Shown in pieces: positions 17,577-26,145 of a stretch of DNA of 64,000 nucleotides. Under the pieces are notes generated by a model. That model worked only from the letters and a program-made list of their open reading frames with translations, had not been told where the DNA came from and did not search any database. The position numbers and the translations under genes were made by a program. The stretch's first letter is position 1. The number at the start of each line of letters is the position of its first letter. Source of the stretch: Peptacetobacter sp900550335 (GTDB lineage Bacteria; Bacillota; Clostridia; Peptostreptococcales; Peptostreptococcaceae); assembly GCF_047528295.1 (NCBI RefSeq), contig NZ_CP180001.1:1240001-1304000 (forward strand). Reading direction: 5' to 3'.

Positions 17577-18095
17577 ATGGCAAAAAAAGTAACTCATTTT
17601 AAGGTTGGTAAAATAGTAAAAACACAGGGCCTAAAAGGTGATGTAAGAGTTTATCCTACAACAGACGATATATATAGATTTGATTTTCTTGAAGAATTTT
17701 ATCTAGGAAAAGATAGAGAAAATCCTTGGGAAGTTGAAGATGTTAGATATAAGGGCAACCTTGTCATAATGAAAATAAAAGGAATAGATAGGGTTGAAGA
17801 GGCTGAAAAGCTTGTAGGAAAAGATATATATGTATCTAGAGATGAGTCATTTGAGCTTGAAGAAGGAGAATTCTTTATAGCTGATATGATTGGTATGGAT
17901 GTATATACTGTTTCAGGCGAAAAAGTAGGTGTTTTAAAAGAAGTACTTCAGTATTCAGCTAATGATGTTTATGTTATAAAAAATGAAGAAGGAAAAGAAT
18001 ATCTTATACCGGCTGTTATGAAATTTGTACCTGAAATAGACATAGAAGAAGGTAAAATGATAATAGACCCTATAAAAGGTATGCTTGACGACTAG
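17577..18095 (+). CDS. rimM: 16S rRNA processing protein RimM
   Basis: RimM assists maturation of the 30S subunit head and binds S19. The 172-residue protein begins MAKKVTHFKVGKIVKTQGLKG (the family's G-x-hydrophobic-x-K/x-G-L-x-G pattern) and ends in a PRC-barrel (VYVIKNEEGKEYLIPAV...). The ATG preceded by AAGGTGG was chosen. trmD follows after nine bases. Confidence 0.95.
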   Translation: MAKKVTHFKVGKIVKTQGLKGDVRVYPTTDDIYRFDFLEEFYLGKDRENPWEVEDVRYKGNLVIMKIKGIDRVEEAEKLVGKDIYVSRDESFELEEGEFFIADMIGMDVYTVSGEKVGVLKEVLQYSANDVYVIKNEEGKEYLIPAVMKFVPEIDIEEGKMIIDPIKGMLDD

Positions 18096-18104
18096 GTGAT
18101 TGAT

Positions 18105-18791
18105 ATGAGATTTCACATAATGACTCTATTTCCCGAAATATTTAACTCTTATATGAATGAAAGTATAATGAAAAGAGCTATAGAAAAAGGGATAATAGAT
18201 TGTAAAGTATATAATATAAGAGATTTTTCTGAGAATAAACATAAAAAAGTAGATGATTATCCTTTTGGTGGAGGAGCAGGAATGGTAATGACTCCTCAGC
18301 CTATAATAGATACATACAGACATATAGTAGAAACAAATAAAATTGAAAACCCTAGGGTAATATATCTTACTCCAAAGGGTAAAGTACATTGTCAGGAAAT
18401 AGCAAAAAAATTATCTGTAGGGGAGGATGTAATCCTTCTTTGTGGACATTATGAAGGGATAGATCAGAGAGTAATAGACATGATTGTTACAGACGAAATA
18501 TCTATAGGAGATTATGTTCTTACAGGTGGAGAATTGGCTGCATTAGTAGTTATAGATTCTATTTCTAGACTTATTCCAGGAGTTCTTGGGCAGAATGAAT
18601 CTTTTGAAGATGAATCTTTTGAAAATAATCTATTAGAATATCCTCAGTACACCAGACCTAGAGTATATGAGGGAATGGAAGTACCAGAAGTTCTTCTTTC
18701 TGGAAACCATAAGAAAATAGATGAATGGAGAAGAGAGGAATCTATAAAGATAACTAAGGAAAGAAGACCAGATCTTTTGGACAAAAAATAG
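18105..18791 (+). CDS. trmD: tRNA (guanine-N1-)-methyltransferase TrmD
   Basis: TrmD methylates G37 in tRNAs and prevents frameshifting. The 228-residue SPOUT protein has the trefoil-knot signature LLCGHYEGIDQRV and IGDYVLTGGELAALV. The start ATGAGATTTC gives MRFHIMTLFPEIF, the canonical N-terminus; an in-frame GTG nine bases upstream is less likely. A new promoter and the L19 leader follow. Confidence 0.96.
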   Translation: MRFHIMTLFPEIFNSYMNESIMKRAIEKGIIDCKVYNIRDFSENKHKKVDDYPFGGGAGMVMTPQPIIDTYRHIVETNKIENPRVIYLTPKGKVHCQEIAKKLSVGEDVILLCGHYEGIDQRVIDMIVTDEISIGDYVLTGGELAALVVIDSISRLIPGVLGQNESFEDESFENNLLEYPQYTRPRVYEGMEVPEVLLSGNHKKIDEWRREESIKITKERRPDLLDKK

Positions 18792-18802
18792 TGAAAAAAA
18801 TC

Positions 18803-18831
18803 TTGTAAATTGATTTTTTTTATAGTATAAT
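18803..18831 (+). promoter_or_regulatory. rplS promoter
   Basis: TTGTAA (18803-18808) and a perfect TATAAT (18826-18831) are 17 bp apart, placing the transcript start just before the L19 leader. Confidence 0.75.
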
Positions 18832-18837
18832 ATAACT

Positions 18838-18900
18838 TGTTGAAAATACGGGCGTTCCTCTGTGCACCGGTCAAGCATTAATGAACGTCTATGAACTTAG
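18838..18900 (+). promoter_or_regulatory. L19 ribosomal protein leader
   Basis: The short 5' leader contains a stem GGCGTTC (18851-18857) with GAACGTC (18883-18889) and an inner GTGC/GCAT helix around ACCGGTCAA. The CTGTGCACCGG-like core and position directly before rplS match the known Firmicute L19 leader, through which L19 is thought to repress its own synthesis. The match is by pattern, not by a covariance search. Confidence 0.65.
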
Positions 18901-18908
18901 GAGGAAAT

Positions 18909-19262
18909 ATGAACGAAATAATAAGAGCAATCGAAAACGAACAGTTAAAAAATGAAGTTCCTAACTTTGGACCTGGGGACACAGTAAAAGTACACGTTAA
19001 AATCGTGGAAGGTAAAAGAGAAAGAATACAGGTATTCGAAGGTGTAGTATTAAAAAGACAGGGTGGAGGAGCTAGAGAAACTTTCACTGTTAGAAAAATG
19101 TCTTTCAACTGCGGTGTAGAAAGAACTTTCCCAGTACATTCACCAAAAGTAGAAAAAATAGAAGTAACTAGAAGAGGTAAAGTAAGAAGAGCTAAACTAG
19201 GATACTTAAGATCTAGAGTTGGTAAAGCTGCTAAAGTTAAAGAAGCAAAAGGATACAAATAA
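18909..19262 (+). CDS. rplS: 50S ribosomal protein L19
   Basis: A 117-residue L19, with GDTVKVHVKI, EGVVLKRQGGG and a basic C-terminus (KVRRAKLGYLRSRVGKAAK). The ATG after AGGAGG was used; the ATG at 18891 lies inside the leader. The gene has its own promoter, leader and terminator, so it is expressed as a single unit. Confidence 0.97.
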   Translation: MNEIIRAIENEQLKNEVPNFGPGDTVKVHVKIVEGKRERIQVFEGVVLKRQGGGARETFTVRKMSFNCGVERTFPVHSPKVEKIEVTRRGKVRRAKLGYLRSRVGKAAKVKEAKGYK

Positions 19263-19287
19263 GATCTGATTTAATATGAGAGAACAG

Positions 19288-19314
19288 GGACTGATACACT
19301 ATCAGTCCTTTTTC
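19288..19314 (+). terminator. Terminator after rplS
   Basis: GGACTGATA pairs perfectly with TATCAGTCC, followed by TTTTT. Confidence 0.9.
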
Positions 19315-19374
19315 TATAATTTGGAAAAATAATAATTAAAATAAATAATTATTTTAGTAAAGGAGGAAGAAATA

Positions 19375-20268
19375 ATGAGCGATAAAGAATATGATTACCT
19401 AAGAGACGATAATCTTAATATAAACTGGTATCCAGGGCATATGAAAAAGACTAAGGATCTGATGAAAGCCAATCTAAAACTTGTTGACGTTGTTGTAGAG
19501 CTTTTGGATTCAAGAATACCATATAGTAGTAAAAACCCTGATATAGATACTTTAATGGCTGGAAAACCAAGAGTAGTGCTTCTAAATAAGAGCGACATAT
19601 CTGATAGAGCAAAATTAAATAAATGGATAAACTACTATAAAGAACAGGGAATAAAAGCCATTCCTATAGATGCTATGAAGGGTACAGGAGTTAATAGAAT
19701 AGTTGACGAATGTAAAAATGCTGTAAAAGATAAAATGGATTCTCTAAAAGAAAAGGGAAGAAAAGAACGTGCTATAAGAATAATGATAGTAGGTGTTCCT
19801 AATGTTGGAAAATCTTCTTTAATAAACAAACTTACTGGTAGAAGAAGTACACAGACAGGAGATAGACCTGGTGTAACTAAAGGAAAACAGTGGGTTAAAC
19901 TTAGAGGAAACTTAGAGCTACTAGATACTCCAGGTATATTATGGCCTAAGTTTGAAGATCAGGATGTAGCATTAAACCTAGCATTTACAAGAGCTATAAA
20001 AGACGAAATACTAGATGTAGAGACATTAGCGCTTAGATTAATAGAAAAACTTATGGTAATAGAACCAGAAAAATTAGCTGCTAGATATAAATTAGAAGAG
20101 CTTGGTGAGTCAGGAATAGAAACTATGGACATGATAGCTCAGAAGAGAGGATTTATAACAGGTAGAAAAGAAATAGACTACACTAGAACAGCTACAACAG
20201 TTCTTAATGAATTTAGAACTGGTAAATTAGGAAATATAACATTAGAGGTTCCTGAAGATATAAAATAA
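19375..20268 (+). CDS. rbgA: Ribosome biogenesis GTPase RbgA (YlqF)
   Basis: RbgA is a circularly permuted GTPase needed for late 50S assembly. The 297-residue protein shows the permuted order: NKSD (G4) first, then GVPNVGKSSLINKL (G1) and DTPGILWPKF (G3), after the N-terminal NWYPGHMKKTKD motif. The start has AAGGAGG. It has its own terminator. Confidence 0.96.
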   Translation: MSDKEYDYLRDDNLNINWYPGHMKKTKDLMKANLKLVDVVVELLDSRIPYSSKNPDIDTLMAGKPRVVLLNKSDISDRAKLNKWINYYKEQGIKAIPIDAMKGTGVNRIVDECKNAVKDKMDSLKEKGRKERAIRIMIVGVPNVGKSSLINKLTGRRSTQTGDRPGVTKGKQWVKLRGNLELLDTPGILWPKFEDQDVALNLAFTRAIKDEILDVETLALRLIEKLMVIEPEKLAARYKLEELGESGIETMDMIAQKRGFITGRKEIDYTRTATTVLNEFRTGKLGNITLEVPEDIK

Positions 20269-20295
20269 ATAAGAATATTATATTATAAATATTTG

Positions 20296-20346
20296 TAGAG
20301 AGTATAAAGGATAAAAAAATATCCATTGATACTCTCTATTTTTTTG
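20296..20346 (+). terminator. Terminator after rbgA
   Basis: TAGAGAGTAT pairs with ATACTCTCTA, with an inner GGAT/ATCC helix, and is followed by seven T. Confidence 0.88.
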
Positions 20347-20446
20347 TAAAATATTTTAGATGATTTATATTTTTAATGTATAAAATACATATATTTGAAC
20401 TAAATTTTTTGTAAAAAATATTGATTTTTTCTTAACCAGAGAATTG

Positions 20447-20461
20447 AATTTTCTGAAAAAA
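20447..20461 (+). promoter_or_regulatory. CodY-box-like sequence
   Basis: AATTTTCTGAAAAAA matches 13 of 15 positions of the CodY consensus AATTTTCWGAAAATT. It lies about 390 bp before the brnQ promoter, which is distant for direct repression, so its role is uncertain. Confidence 0.4.
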
Positions 20462-20846
20462 TTATACTAATCTAAATTGAAGAGATAATTTGTATAAGTA
20501 TAAATTGTTACAAAAATATAAAAAATAATAGGCAATTTAAAAAAGAAAGTAATGATTAAAAAGAAAGTAAACTAACTATTTTATTTACTACTATATAAAA
20601 ATATAAATATATAAGTCTGAAAAGTAGTAATTTCAACAAATTGAAAATTCTATAGTTTATATGAATAAATATATAGAAAAACTTTTATAAAAAGCTAAAT
20701 ATGAAATTTTATTTTTATAGATAAAAAATACACAAAAAAATTAAGTTTAAATTTTTTGTTGAAATAAAAACTGATAATAATTTTGACAAAATAGAAACAA
20801 TATTTCAAGATTATTCAGAAGTGTGTAAAAATTTAGAAAAAATATG

Positions 20847-20875
20847 TTGACATAGAAAGAAATGAAATATAAAAT
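20847..20875 (+). promoter_or_regulatory. Promoter of the first brnQ
   Basis: TTGACA (20847-20852) and TAAAAT (20870-20875) are 17 bp apart, about 90 bp before the start codon. Confidence 0.65.
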
Positions 20876-20963
20876 TAAATTTATAAAGGGAAATGAAAAC
20901 ATGAACAAAGGGAAAATGTTTTCTGGTTATTTTTAAGTCTTATATTTTGGGGAGGAAAAGTTT

Positions 20964-22262
20964 ATGATTCAGCAGAAAGGTAGTTTCAAAGACGTTATAG
21001 TATTTGGATTCGCGTTATTCGCAATGTTCTTCGGAGCAGGGAACTTAATATTCCCACCTTATTTAGGTATAATAACTGGGCCAGAATGGTTAACAGGATT
21101 TGCAGGGTTCACATTTGCAGATGCAGGTTTAGCACTTCTAGCAGTTATGGCAACAGCTAAATACGATGGTGATATAATAGCATTATTTAGAAGAGCAGGT
21201 GGAAAACTTGCGATAGTTCTTGGATGTGCAGATATACTTTGTATAGGGCCATTCTTAGCGATACCAAGAACAGGTGCAACAACTTATGAAATGGGTATAA
21301 TGCCACTATTAGGAAACACTATTCCAATAGCAGTATTTGCAGCTATATTCTTTATAATAACTTATGTATTAACAATAAAACCTTCAAAGGTTGTAGATAT
21401 AGTAGGACGGGTTCTTACACCAGCATTATTAATAGCATTAGCAGTTATAATAGTAAAAGGTGTTGTATCACCACTTGGACCAGTAGTAGATGAACCAATG
21501 ATAGAAGGTGTTGTAGCAGAAGGTATAGCACAGGGTTATCAGACAATGGATGCTTTTGCAGCAATAGCACTTGCATCAGTTCTTATAGTATCTCTTAATG
21601 AAAAAGGATACAATACAGTTGGCGATAAATTAAAAGCTATAATGAAATCAGGAGTTTTAGCTTGTGTAGGTCTAGCTTTAGTATACGGTGGTCTTTGCTT
21701 CTTAGGAGCAACAGTTTCTACTATGTATGGTGTAGATGCTCAGCAGTCTCAGGTTATAGTTAATATAACAGAAGGTCTTTTAGGTCAGACTGGTAAAATG
21801 ATACTTGCAGTATGTGTTTCACTAGCTTGTTTAACAACTTCAATAGGTCTTACTTCTGCAACAGGTCAGTTCTTTGAAAAGCTATCTGGTGGAAAATTAA
21901 AATACAAAACAGTAGTACTAGCTGTATGTATATTCTCAGCTTGTATGGCATCTATAGGTGTTGGTGGAATAATAAAAGTTGCATCACCAGTACTAAGTAT
22001 AGTTTACCCACCTACAATAGTATTAGTAATACTTGCATTCTTCACTGAAAAAATACAGAATGACAATGTATACAAATTTGCAGTATATACTTCTTTAATA
22101 GTAAGTATATTAACAGTAGTTCAGAGCTACGGTGTAGCAATGCCATTCCTTGACTACCTACCATTAAAAGAATTTGGATTTAACTGGGTAGTGCCTGTAA
22201 TAGTAGCAGGATTAATAGGACACTTTGTTCCAGGGAAAAACTCTGAATTAGAAACAAGATAA
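20964..22262 (+). CDS. brnQ: Branched-chain amino acid carrier BrnQ, copy 1
   Basis: A 432-residue LIVCS-family carrier with about 12 membrane segments that imports leucine, isoleucine and valine with sodium or protons. The N-terminal signature FGFALFAMFFGAGNLIFPPYLG is present. Two close paralogues follow in tandem, each with its own promoter and terminator. The ATG has GGGGAGG upstream. Codon 149, in DIVG-x-VLTPALL, is CGG. Copy 2 has CGG at the same site, while copy 3 has CAG (Gln) there, direct paralogue evidence that CGG means Gln. Confidence 0.95.
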   Translation: MIQQKGSFKDVIVFGFALFAMFFGAGNLIFPPYLGIITGPEWLTGFAGFTFADAGLALLAVMATAKYDGDIIALFRRAGGKLAIVLGCADILCIGPFLAIPRTGATTYEMGIMPLLGNTIPIAVFAAIFFIITYVLTIKPSKVVDIVGRVLTPALLIALAVIIVKGVVSPLGPVVDEPMIEGVVAEGIAQGYQTMDAFAAIALASVLIVSLNEKGYNTVGDKLKAIMKSGVLACVGLALVYGGLCFLGATVSTMYGVDAQQSQVIVNITEGLLGQTGKMILAVCVSLACLTTSIGLTSATGQFFEKLSGGKLKYKTVVLAVCIFSACMASIGVGGIIKVASPVLSIVYPPTIVLVILAFFTEKIQNDNVYKFAVYTSLIVSILTVVQSYGVAMPFLDYLPLKEFGFNWVVPVIVAGLIGHFVPGKNSELETR

Positions 22263-22361
22263 GTTTAAAGTTGTAATAAGAAACGATCTATAATGAAATA
22301 AAAAAATAATATGAAGATGAAATATAAAAAATAATAAAATAATATAAAATAATTTATAAAG

Positions 22362-22396
22362 CCGAGAAATTGTTTAAAAATTTCTCGGTTTTTTTA
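22362..22396 (+). terminator. Terminator after brnQ copy 1
   Basis: CCGAGAAATT pairs perfectly with AATTTCTCGG, followed by eight T. Confidence 0.9.
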
Positions 22397-22808
22397 TTTT
22401 TAAAAAGAAGTTTATTTTTTAACGTATAAAATAGACTATATACAATAAAAAATGTGTATACAAAAGATAAAAAATGCAGATCAATTAATGGATGATACGA
22501 AATATTCTGTAAAATGAAAAAATAATAAATTGACAAGAAGAAAGAAATTAACAAAGTATATTTTTAATATAAGAAAGTTATTGAAAAATCAATACTATAG
22601 AGAAAAGAATGAATATAAAGAAAAATATAACTATTGATTTTAAATATTCATAATAATTTAAATGTATCAAAAGTAGATGAGATTATAAAAATTTATTGAA
22701 ATGGCAGTTTAAATGGCTAGATAGTAACATTTGTGCATGATAAGTGATAAATATAAGACAAAAAAATGCATTTGAAAATTCTAAAAAATAAGACTATTTT
22801 TTATATTA
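22397..22808 (+). other. AT-rich intergenic stretch with no recognised element
   Basis: Between the copy 1 terminator and the copy 2 promoter the sequence is A/T-rich on both strands. I see no credible gene, RNA structure or repeat in it; the short reverse-strand frames are low complexity. Confidence 0.6.
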
Positions 22809-22837
22809 TTGACATATATTTTTCTCAAATATATAAT
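22809..22837 (+). promoter_or_regulatory. Promoter of the second brnQ
   Basis: A consensus promoter: TTGACA (22809-22814), 17 bp, TATAAT (22832-22837). The spacer includes an 11/15 CodY-like match (22818-22832). Confidence 0.8.
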
Positions 22838-22871
22838 TAGAATCATATTTTAAAAGTTTATTTTTTATAGA

Positions 22872-22886
22872 TTGCAAACGTTAGCA
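22872..22886 (+). promoter_or_regulatory. cre site (CcpA-binding) upstream of brnQ copy 2
   Basis: TTGCAAACGTTAGCA fits the catabolite-response consensus WTGNAANCGNWNNCW at every position and is embedded in the dyad GATTGC...GCAATC (22870-22889). It lies about 35-50 bases downstream of the -10 box, a position suited to blocking transcription when CcpA is bound. Confidence 0.65.
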
Positions 22887-22963
22887 ATCGAATTTATTTT
22901 TTTGTTTAAAGGGAAAATTTTAAAAAATTAAAAGAATTATTTCACTCAAGGGGGAAGTAGAAA

Positions 22964-24262
22964 ATGGAACACAAAAAAAGTAGTAAGGACATTATAGTAT
23001 TTGGGTTTGCATTATTTGCAATGTTCTTTGGAGCTGGGAACTTAATATTCCCACCATACTTAGGGATTATAACAGGACCAAAATGGTTAATATCTTTCAT
23101 AGGATTTACATTTGCAGATGCAGGACTTGCGCTTTTAGCAGTTATGGCTGCAACAAAATTCGATGGAGATCTTAACAAAATGTTCTCTAGAGCAGGAGAA
23201 AAACTTGGAATAGCTATTGGATGTGCAGATATACTTTGTATAGGGCCACTTTTAGCAATACCAAGAACAGGAGCAACAACTTACGAAATGGGTATAATGC
23301 CTATATTTGGAGATAAGATACCTGTTGTTTTGTTCTGTATAGTATTCTTTACAATAACTTATGTATTAACAATAAAACCATCAAAGGTTATAGATATAGT
23401 AGGACGGTTCTTAACTCCTGCATTATTAATAGCACTTGCTGTTATAATAGTAAAAGGTGTTATATCACCACTTGGACCTATCATAAAAGAACCAATGATA
23501 GAAGGTGTTGTAGCAGAAGGTATAGCACAGGGTTATCAGACAATGGATGCCTTTGCAGCAATAGCACTTGCATCAGTTCTTATAGTATCAATGAATGAAA
23601 AGGGATACACTACAACTAATGAAAAATTAAAAGCTATAATAAAAGCTGGAGCTTTAGCTTGTATAGGACTTGCATTAGTATACGGTGGACTTTGCTACTT
23701 AGGTGCAACAGTTTCTTCATTTAATGATGTAAATGTTGTTCAGACTCAGGTTATAGTTAATATAACTCAGGGATTACTTGGAAATGTTGGTAAAACAGTA
23801 CTAGCGGTAGCAGTTGCATTAGCTTGTTTAACAACTTCAATAGGTCTTACTTCTGCAACAGGACAGTACTTCACTAATCTAACAAAAGGTAAGATCTCTT
23901 ATGGGAAAATAGTACTTGCTGTATGTGTATTCTCAGCTTGTATGGCATCTATAGGTGTTGGAGCTATAATAAAATTTGCATCACCAATATTAAGTATAGT
24001 ATATCCTCCAACAATAGTTCTTATAGTACTTGCATTCTTCAATGAAAAAATAGAAAATGACAATGTATATAAATTTGCTACATATATGTCTTTAATAATA
24101 AGTTCATTAACAGTACTACAGAGCTATGGGGTAAATGTACCATTTATAAACTCACTTCCATTTGCACCATTAGGATTCAACTGGATAGTTCCAGTAATAA
24201 TAGCAGGATTAATTGGAAACTTTGTAAAATCTAACAAAGATAGCAATAAAAAAACTTGCTAA
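22964..24262 (+). CDS. brnQ: Branched-chain amino acid carrier BrnQ, copy 2
   Basis: A 432-residue paralogue very similar to copy 1 over its full length (shared FGFALFAMFFGAGNLIFPPY, LAIPRTGATTYEMGIMP and SIGLTSATGQ), consistent with recent tandem duplication. A GGGGGAAG ribosome site precedes the ATG. Upstream are a consensus promoter and a perfect cre match not seen at the other copies, so this copy may be under carbon control. Codon 148, aligned with codon 149 of copy 1, is CGG. Confidence 0.95.
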   Translation: MEHKKSSKDIIVFGFALFAMFFGAGNLIFPPYLGIITGPKWLISFIGFTFADAGLALLAVMAATKFDGDLNKMFSRAGEKLGIAIGCADILCIGPLLAIPRTGATTYEMGIMPIFGDKIPVVLFCIVFFTITYVLTIKPSKVIDIVGRFLTPALLIALAVIIVKGVISPLGPIIKEPMIEGVVAEGIAQGYQTMDAFAAIALASVLIVSMNEKGYTTTNEKLKAIIKAGALACIGLALVYGGLCYLGATVSSFNDVNVVQTQVIVNITQGLLGNVGKTVLAVAVALACLTTSIGLTSATGQYFTNLTKGKISYGKIVLAVCVFSACMASIGVGAIIKFASPILSIVYPPTIVLIVLAFFNEKIENDNVYKFATYMSLIISSLTVLQSYGVNVPFINSLPFAPLGFNWIVPVIIAGLIGNFVKSNKDSNKKTC

Positions 24263-24457
24263 AATTAAAGAAAATTATAATAAATAGTTATGGTTAAAAA
24301 TTAATCGAAATTATAACTATTTATAAAAAAAGATAATTGATAGTATATATCAATAATAATATAGTTTTAATTTGATAAAAGAAAATGAAGTATTTATGGA
24401 AATAACAATAAATTTTTAAGTGAATTAAAATAAAAATAAATAAAAAGTTTTGAAATG

Positions 24458-24495
24458 AAAAACGCTGTATTTCTAATGAGTACAGCGTTTTCTTT
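24458..24495 (+). terminator. Terminator after brnQ copy 2
   Basis: AAAACGCTGTA pairs with TACAGCGTTTT, followed by a T-rich tract. Between the gene and this hairpin there are about 190 A/T-rich bases with nothing recognised. Confidence 0.88.
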
Positions 24496-24504
24496 TATTT
24501 CATA

Positions 24505-24519
24505 AATTTTGTGAAAATT
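24505..24519 (+). promoter_or_regulatory. CodY box upstream of brnQ copy 3
   Basis: AATTTTGTGAAAATT matches 14 of 15 positions of the CodY consensus and lies 18 bp before the -35 box of the third brnQ. CodY itself is encoded in this window. Confidence 0.65.
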
Positions 24520-24537
24520 TTATAAATTAAAAAAATG

Positions 24538-24567
24538 TTGACATAGTCATATTGTAAAATGTATAAT
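24538..24567 (+). promoter_or_regulatory. Promoter of the third brnQ
   Basis: TTGACA (24538-24543) and TATAAT (24562-24567) are 18 bp apart, just downstream of the CodY box. Confidence 0.75.
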
Positions 24568-24664
24568 AAAGCCAGGTTAAGAAATTATTAAAATTTTTGG
24601 AATAATAAAAAAATAAAAAATAATTAGTCTTAAGGAATTATAAGTCAAATACGGAGGTGCCAAA

Positions 24665-25942
24665 ATGGGTAAACAGAAAGTAGAATTTAAAGATTTAATG
24701 GTAGTTGGTTTCGCATTATTCGCTATGTTCTTCGGAGCTGGTAACTTAATTTTCCCACCTTACCTTGGAGTAGAATCAGGATCTAGTTGGTTTACGGGAT
24801 TTGTAGGATTCTTATTCGCAGATGGTGGTTTAGCATTATTAGCGGTAATCGCAGCTACAAGATTTAGAGGGGATACGTCAAAACTGTTTGATAGAGCTGG
24901 GCATAAGCTAAGCGTTGTGTTAGGTTCAGCAATAGTAGTATGTATAGGGCCACTTCTAGCAATACCTAGAACAGCTGCTACAACATATGAAATGGGTATA
25001 TTACCAACAATAGGACCTGGATTTAATGCTGTACTATTCTCAGTAATATTCTTTGCATTAACATTAGTATTAACAATAAAACCTTCAAAGGTTGTGGATA
25101 TAGTAGGTCAGTTCTTAACACCTGCATTATTAATAGCTCTTGCTATATTAATAGTTAAAGGTGTAATATCTCCATTAGGAGAAATAAGACCAGATACATT
25201 AGTTCCATCAGTATTCGCAGAAGGTGTTAACCAGGGATACCAGACAATGGACACATTAGCAGCAACAGTATTCTCTACAATAGTTATAGTATCTATAATG
25301 GAAAAAGGATATGATAATGAAAAACTTATGGTCAAAGCTACTATAGGAGCAGGTGCAATAGCTGTTATAGGTATGGGTCTTGTATATGGTGGACTTTGCT
25401 ACTTAGGTGCAACAGTTTCTACTCAGTATGGAATAGAAGTAGAACAGACTGCATTAATAGTTTCAATAACTGAAGCTTTATTAGGACAGACTGGTAAAGT
25501 TCTTCTAGCTATAATAGTTGCTTTAGCATGTTTAACAACAGCTATAGGATTAACTTCAGCAGCAGGAAGATACTTCTCAGGATTAACAAATGGAAAATTA
25601 AAATATGAACATATAGTAGTTGCAGTATGTGTATTCTCAGCAGTAATATCTAACTTTGGTGTTAGTACAATAATAAAATTCTCTGCTCCAATACTAAGCA
25701 TAGTATATCCAGCTACAATAACATTAATACTATTATCATTATTTGGACACAAAATTAAAAATGACAATGTATTTATATGTGCAACATATATGGCATTATT
25801 AATAAGTGTTCTTACAATAGCAGGTGTTGAATTTATAGTTAAACTTCCTGGATATCAGTTCGGATTTAACTGGATTTTACCAGTAGCAGCAGCTGCAATA
25901 GTAGGTAACTTTATACCATCAAAATCAACTAAAAGAAATTAA
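24665..25942 (+). CDS. brnQ: Branched-chain amino acid carrier BrnQ, copy 3
   Basis: A 425-residue LIVCS-family carrier, more diverged than the other two (LAIPRTAATTYEMGILP, TAIGLTSAAGRYF). It begins MGKQKVEFKDLMVVGFALF after CGGAGGTG. A near-perfect CodY box upstream suggests repression when branched-chain amino acids and GTP are plentiful. At codon 149 this copy has CAG in DIVGQFLTPALL, where both sister genes have CGG. Confidence 0.95.
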   Translation: MGKQKVEFKDLMVVGFALFAMFFGAGNLIFPPYLGVESGSSWFTGFVGFLFADGGLALLAVIAATRFRGDTSKLFDRAGHKLSVVLGSAIVVCIGPLLAIPRTAATTYEMGILPTIGPGFNAVLFSVIFFALTLVLTIKPSKVVDIVGQFLTPALLIALAILIVKGVISPLGEIRPDTLVPSVFAEGVNQGYQTMDTLAATVFSTIVIVSIMEKGYDNEKLMVKATIGAGAIAVIGMGLVYGGLCYLGATVSTQYGIEVEQTALIVSITEALLGQTGKVLLAIIVALACLTTAIGLTSAAGRYFSGLTNGKLKYEHIVVAVCVFSAVISNFGVSTIIKFSAPILSIVYPATITLILLSLFGHKIKNDNVFICATYMALLISVLTIAGVEFIVKLPGYQFGFNWILPVAAAAIVGNFIPSKSTKRN

Positions 25943-25982
25943 GTTAAAGTTTAAATAATAAAAATAATTATATTCCAATAGA

Positions 25983-26011
25983 AGGCCGTCGGTTTAACTG
26001 ACGGTCTTTTA
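25983..26011 (+). terminator. Terminator after brnQ copy 3
   Basis: GGCCGTC pairs with GACGGTC with one G-U pair, followed by TTTT. A second, less regular hairpin with a T6 tail (about 26038-26070, CCAGT/ACTGG core) follows and may be a back-up terminator. Confidence 0.8.
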
Positions 26012-26145
26012 TTGTATATAGATTTATTGTATATAGAATCTCCAGTTTCACTGGGAGGGGTCCTTTTTTAATGAATAAAGCTAGATTTTAATGTATAATT
26101 ATATTTATAGAATAAAATTGAACAACAAAGAATAGGAGAAATACT

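Larger units (their letters stand above)
20347..20963 (+). other. AT-rich intergenic region upstream of the first brnQ
   Basis: No gene is seen here. It holds a CodY-like site far upstream (20447-20461), a weaker 10/15 CodY-like match at 20810-20824, the promoter at 20847-20875 and an 11-codon frame (20901-20936) with no branched-chain amino-acid codons. The remainder is A/T-rich without clear repeats. Confidence 0.6.

Noticed and set aside
20901..20936. An 11-codon leader peptide upstream of brnQ copy 1
   Set aside because: It contains no Leu, Ile or Val codons and no associated attenuator hairpins, so peptide-based control is not supported.
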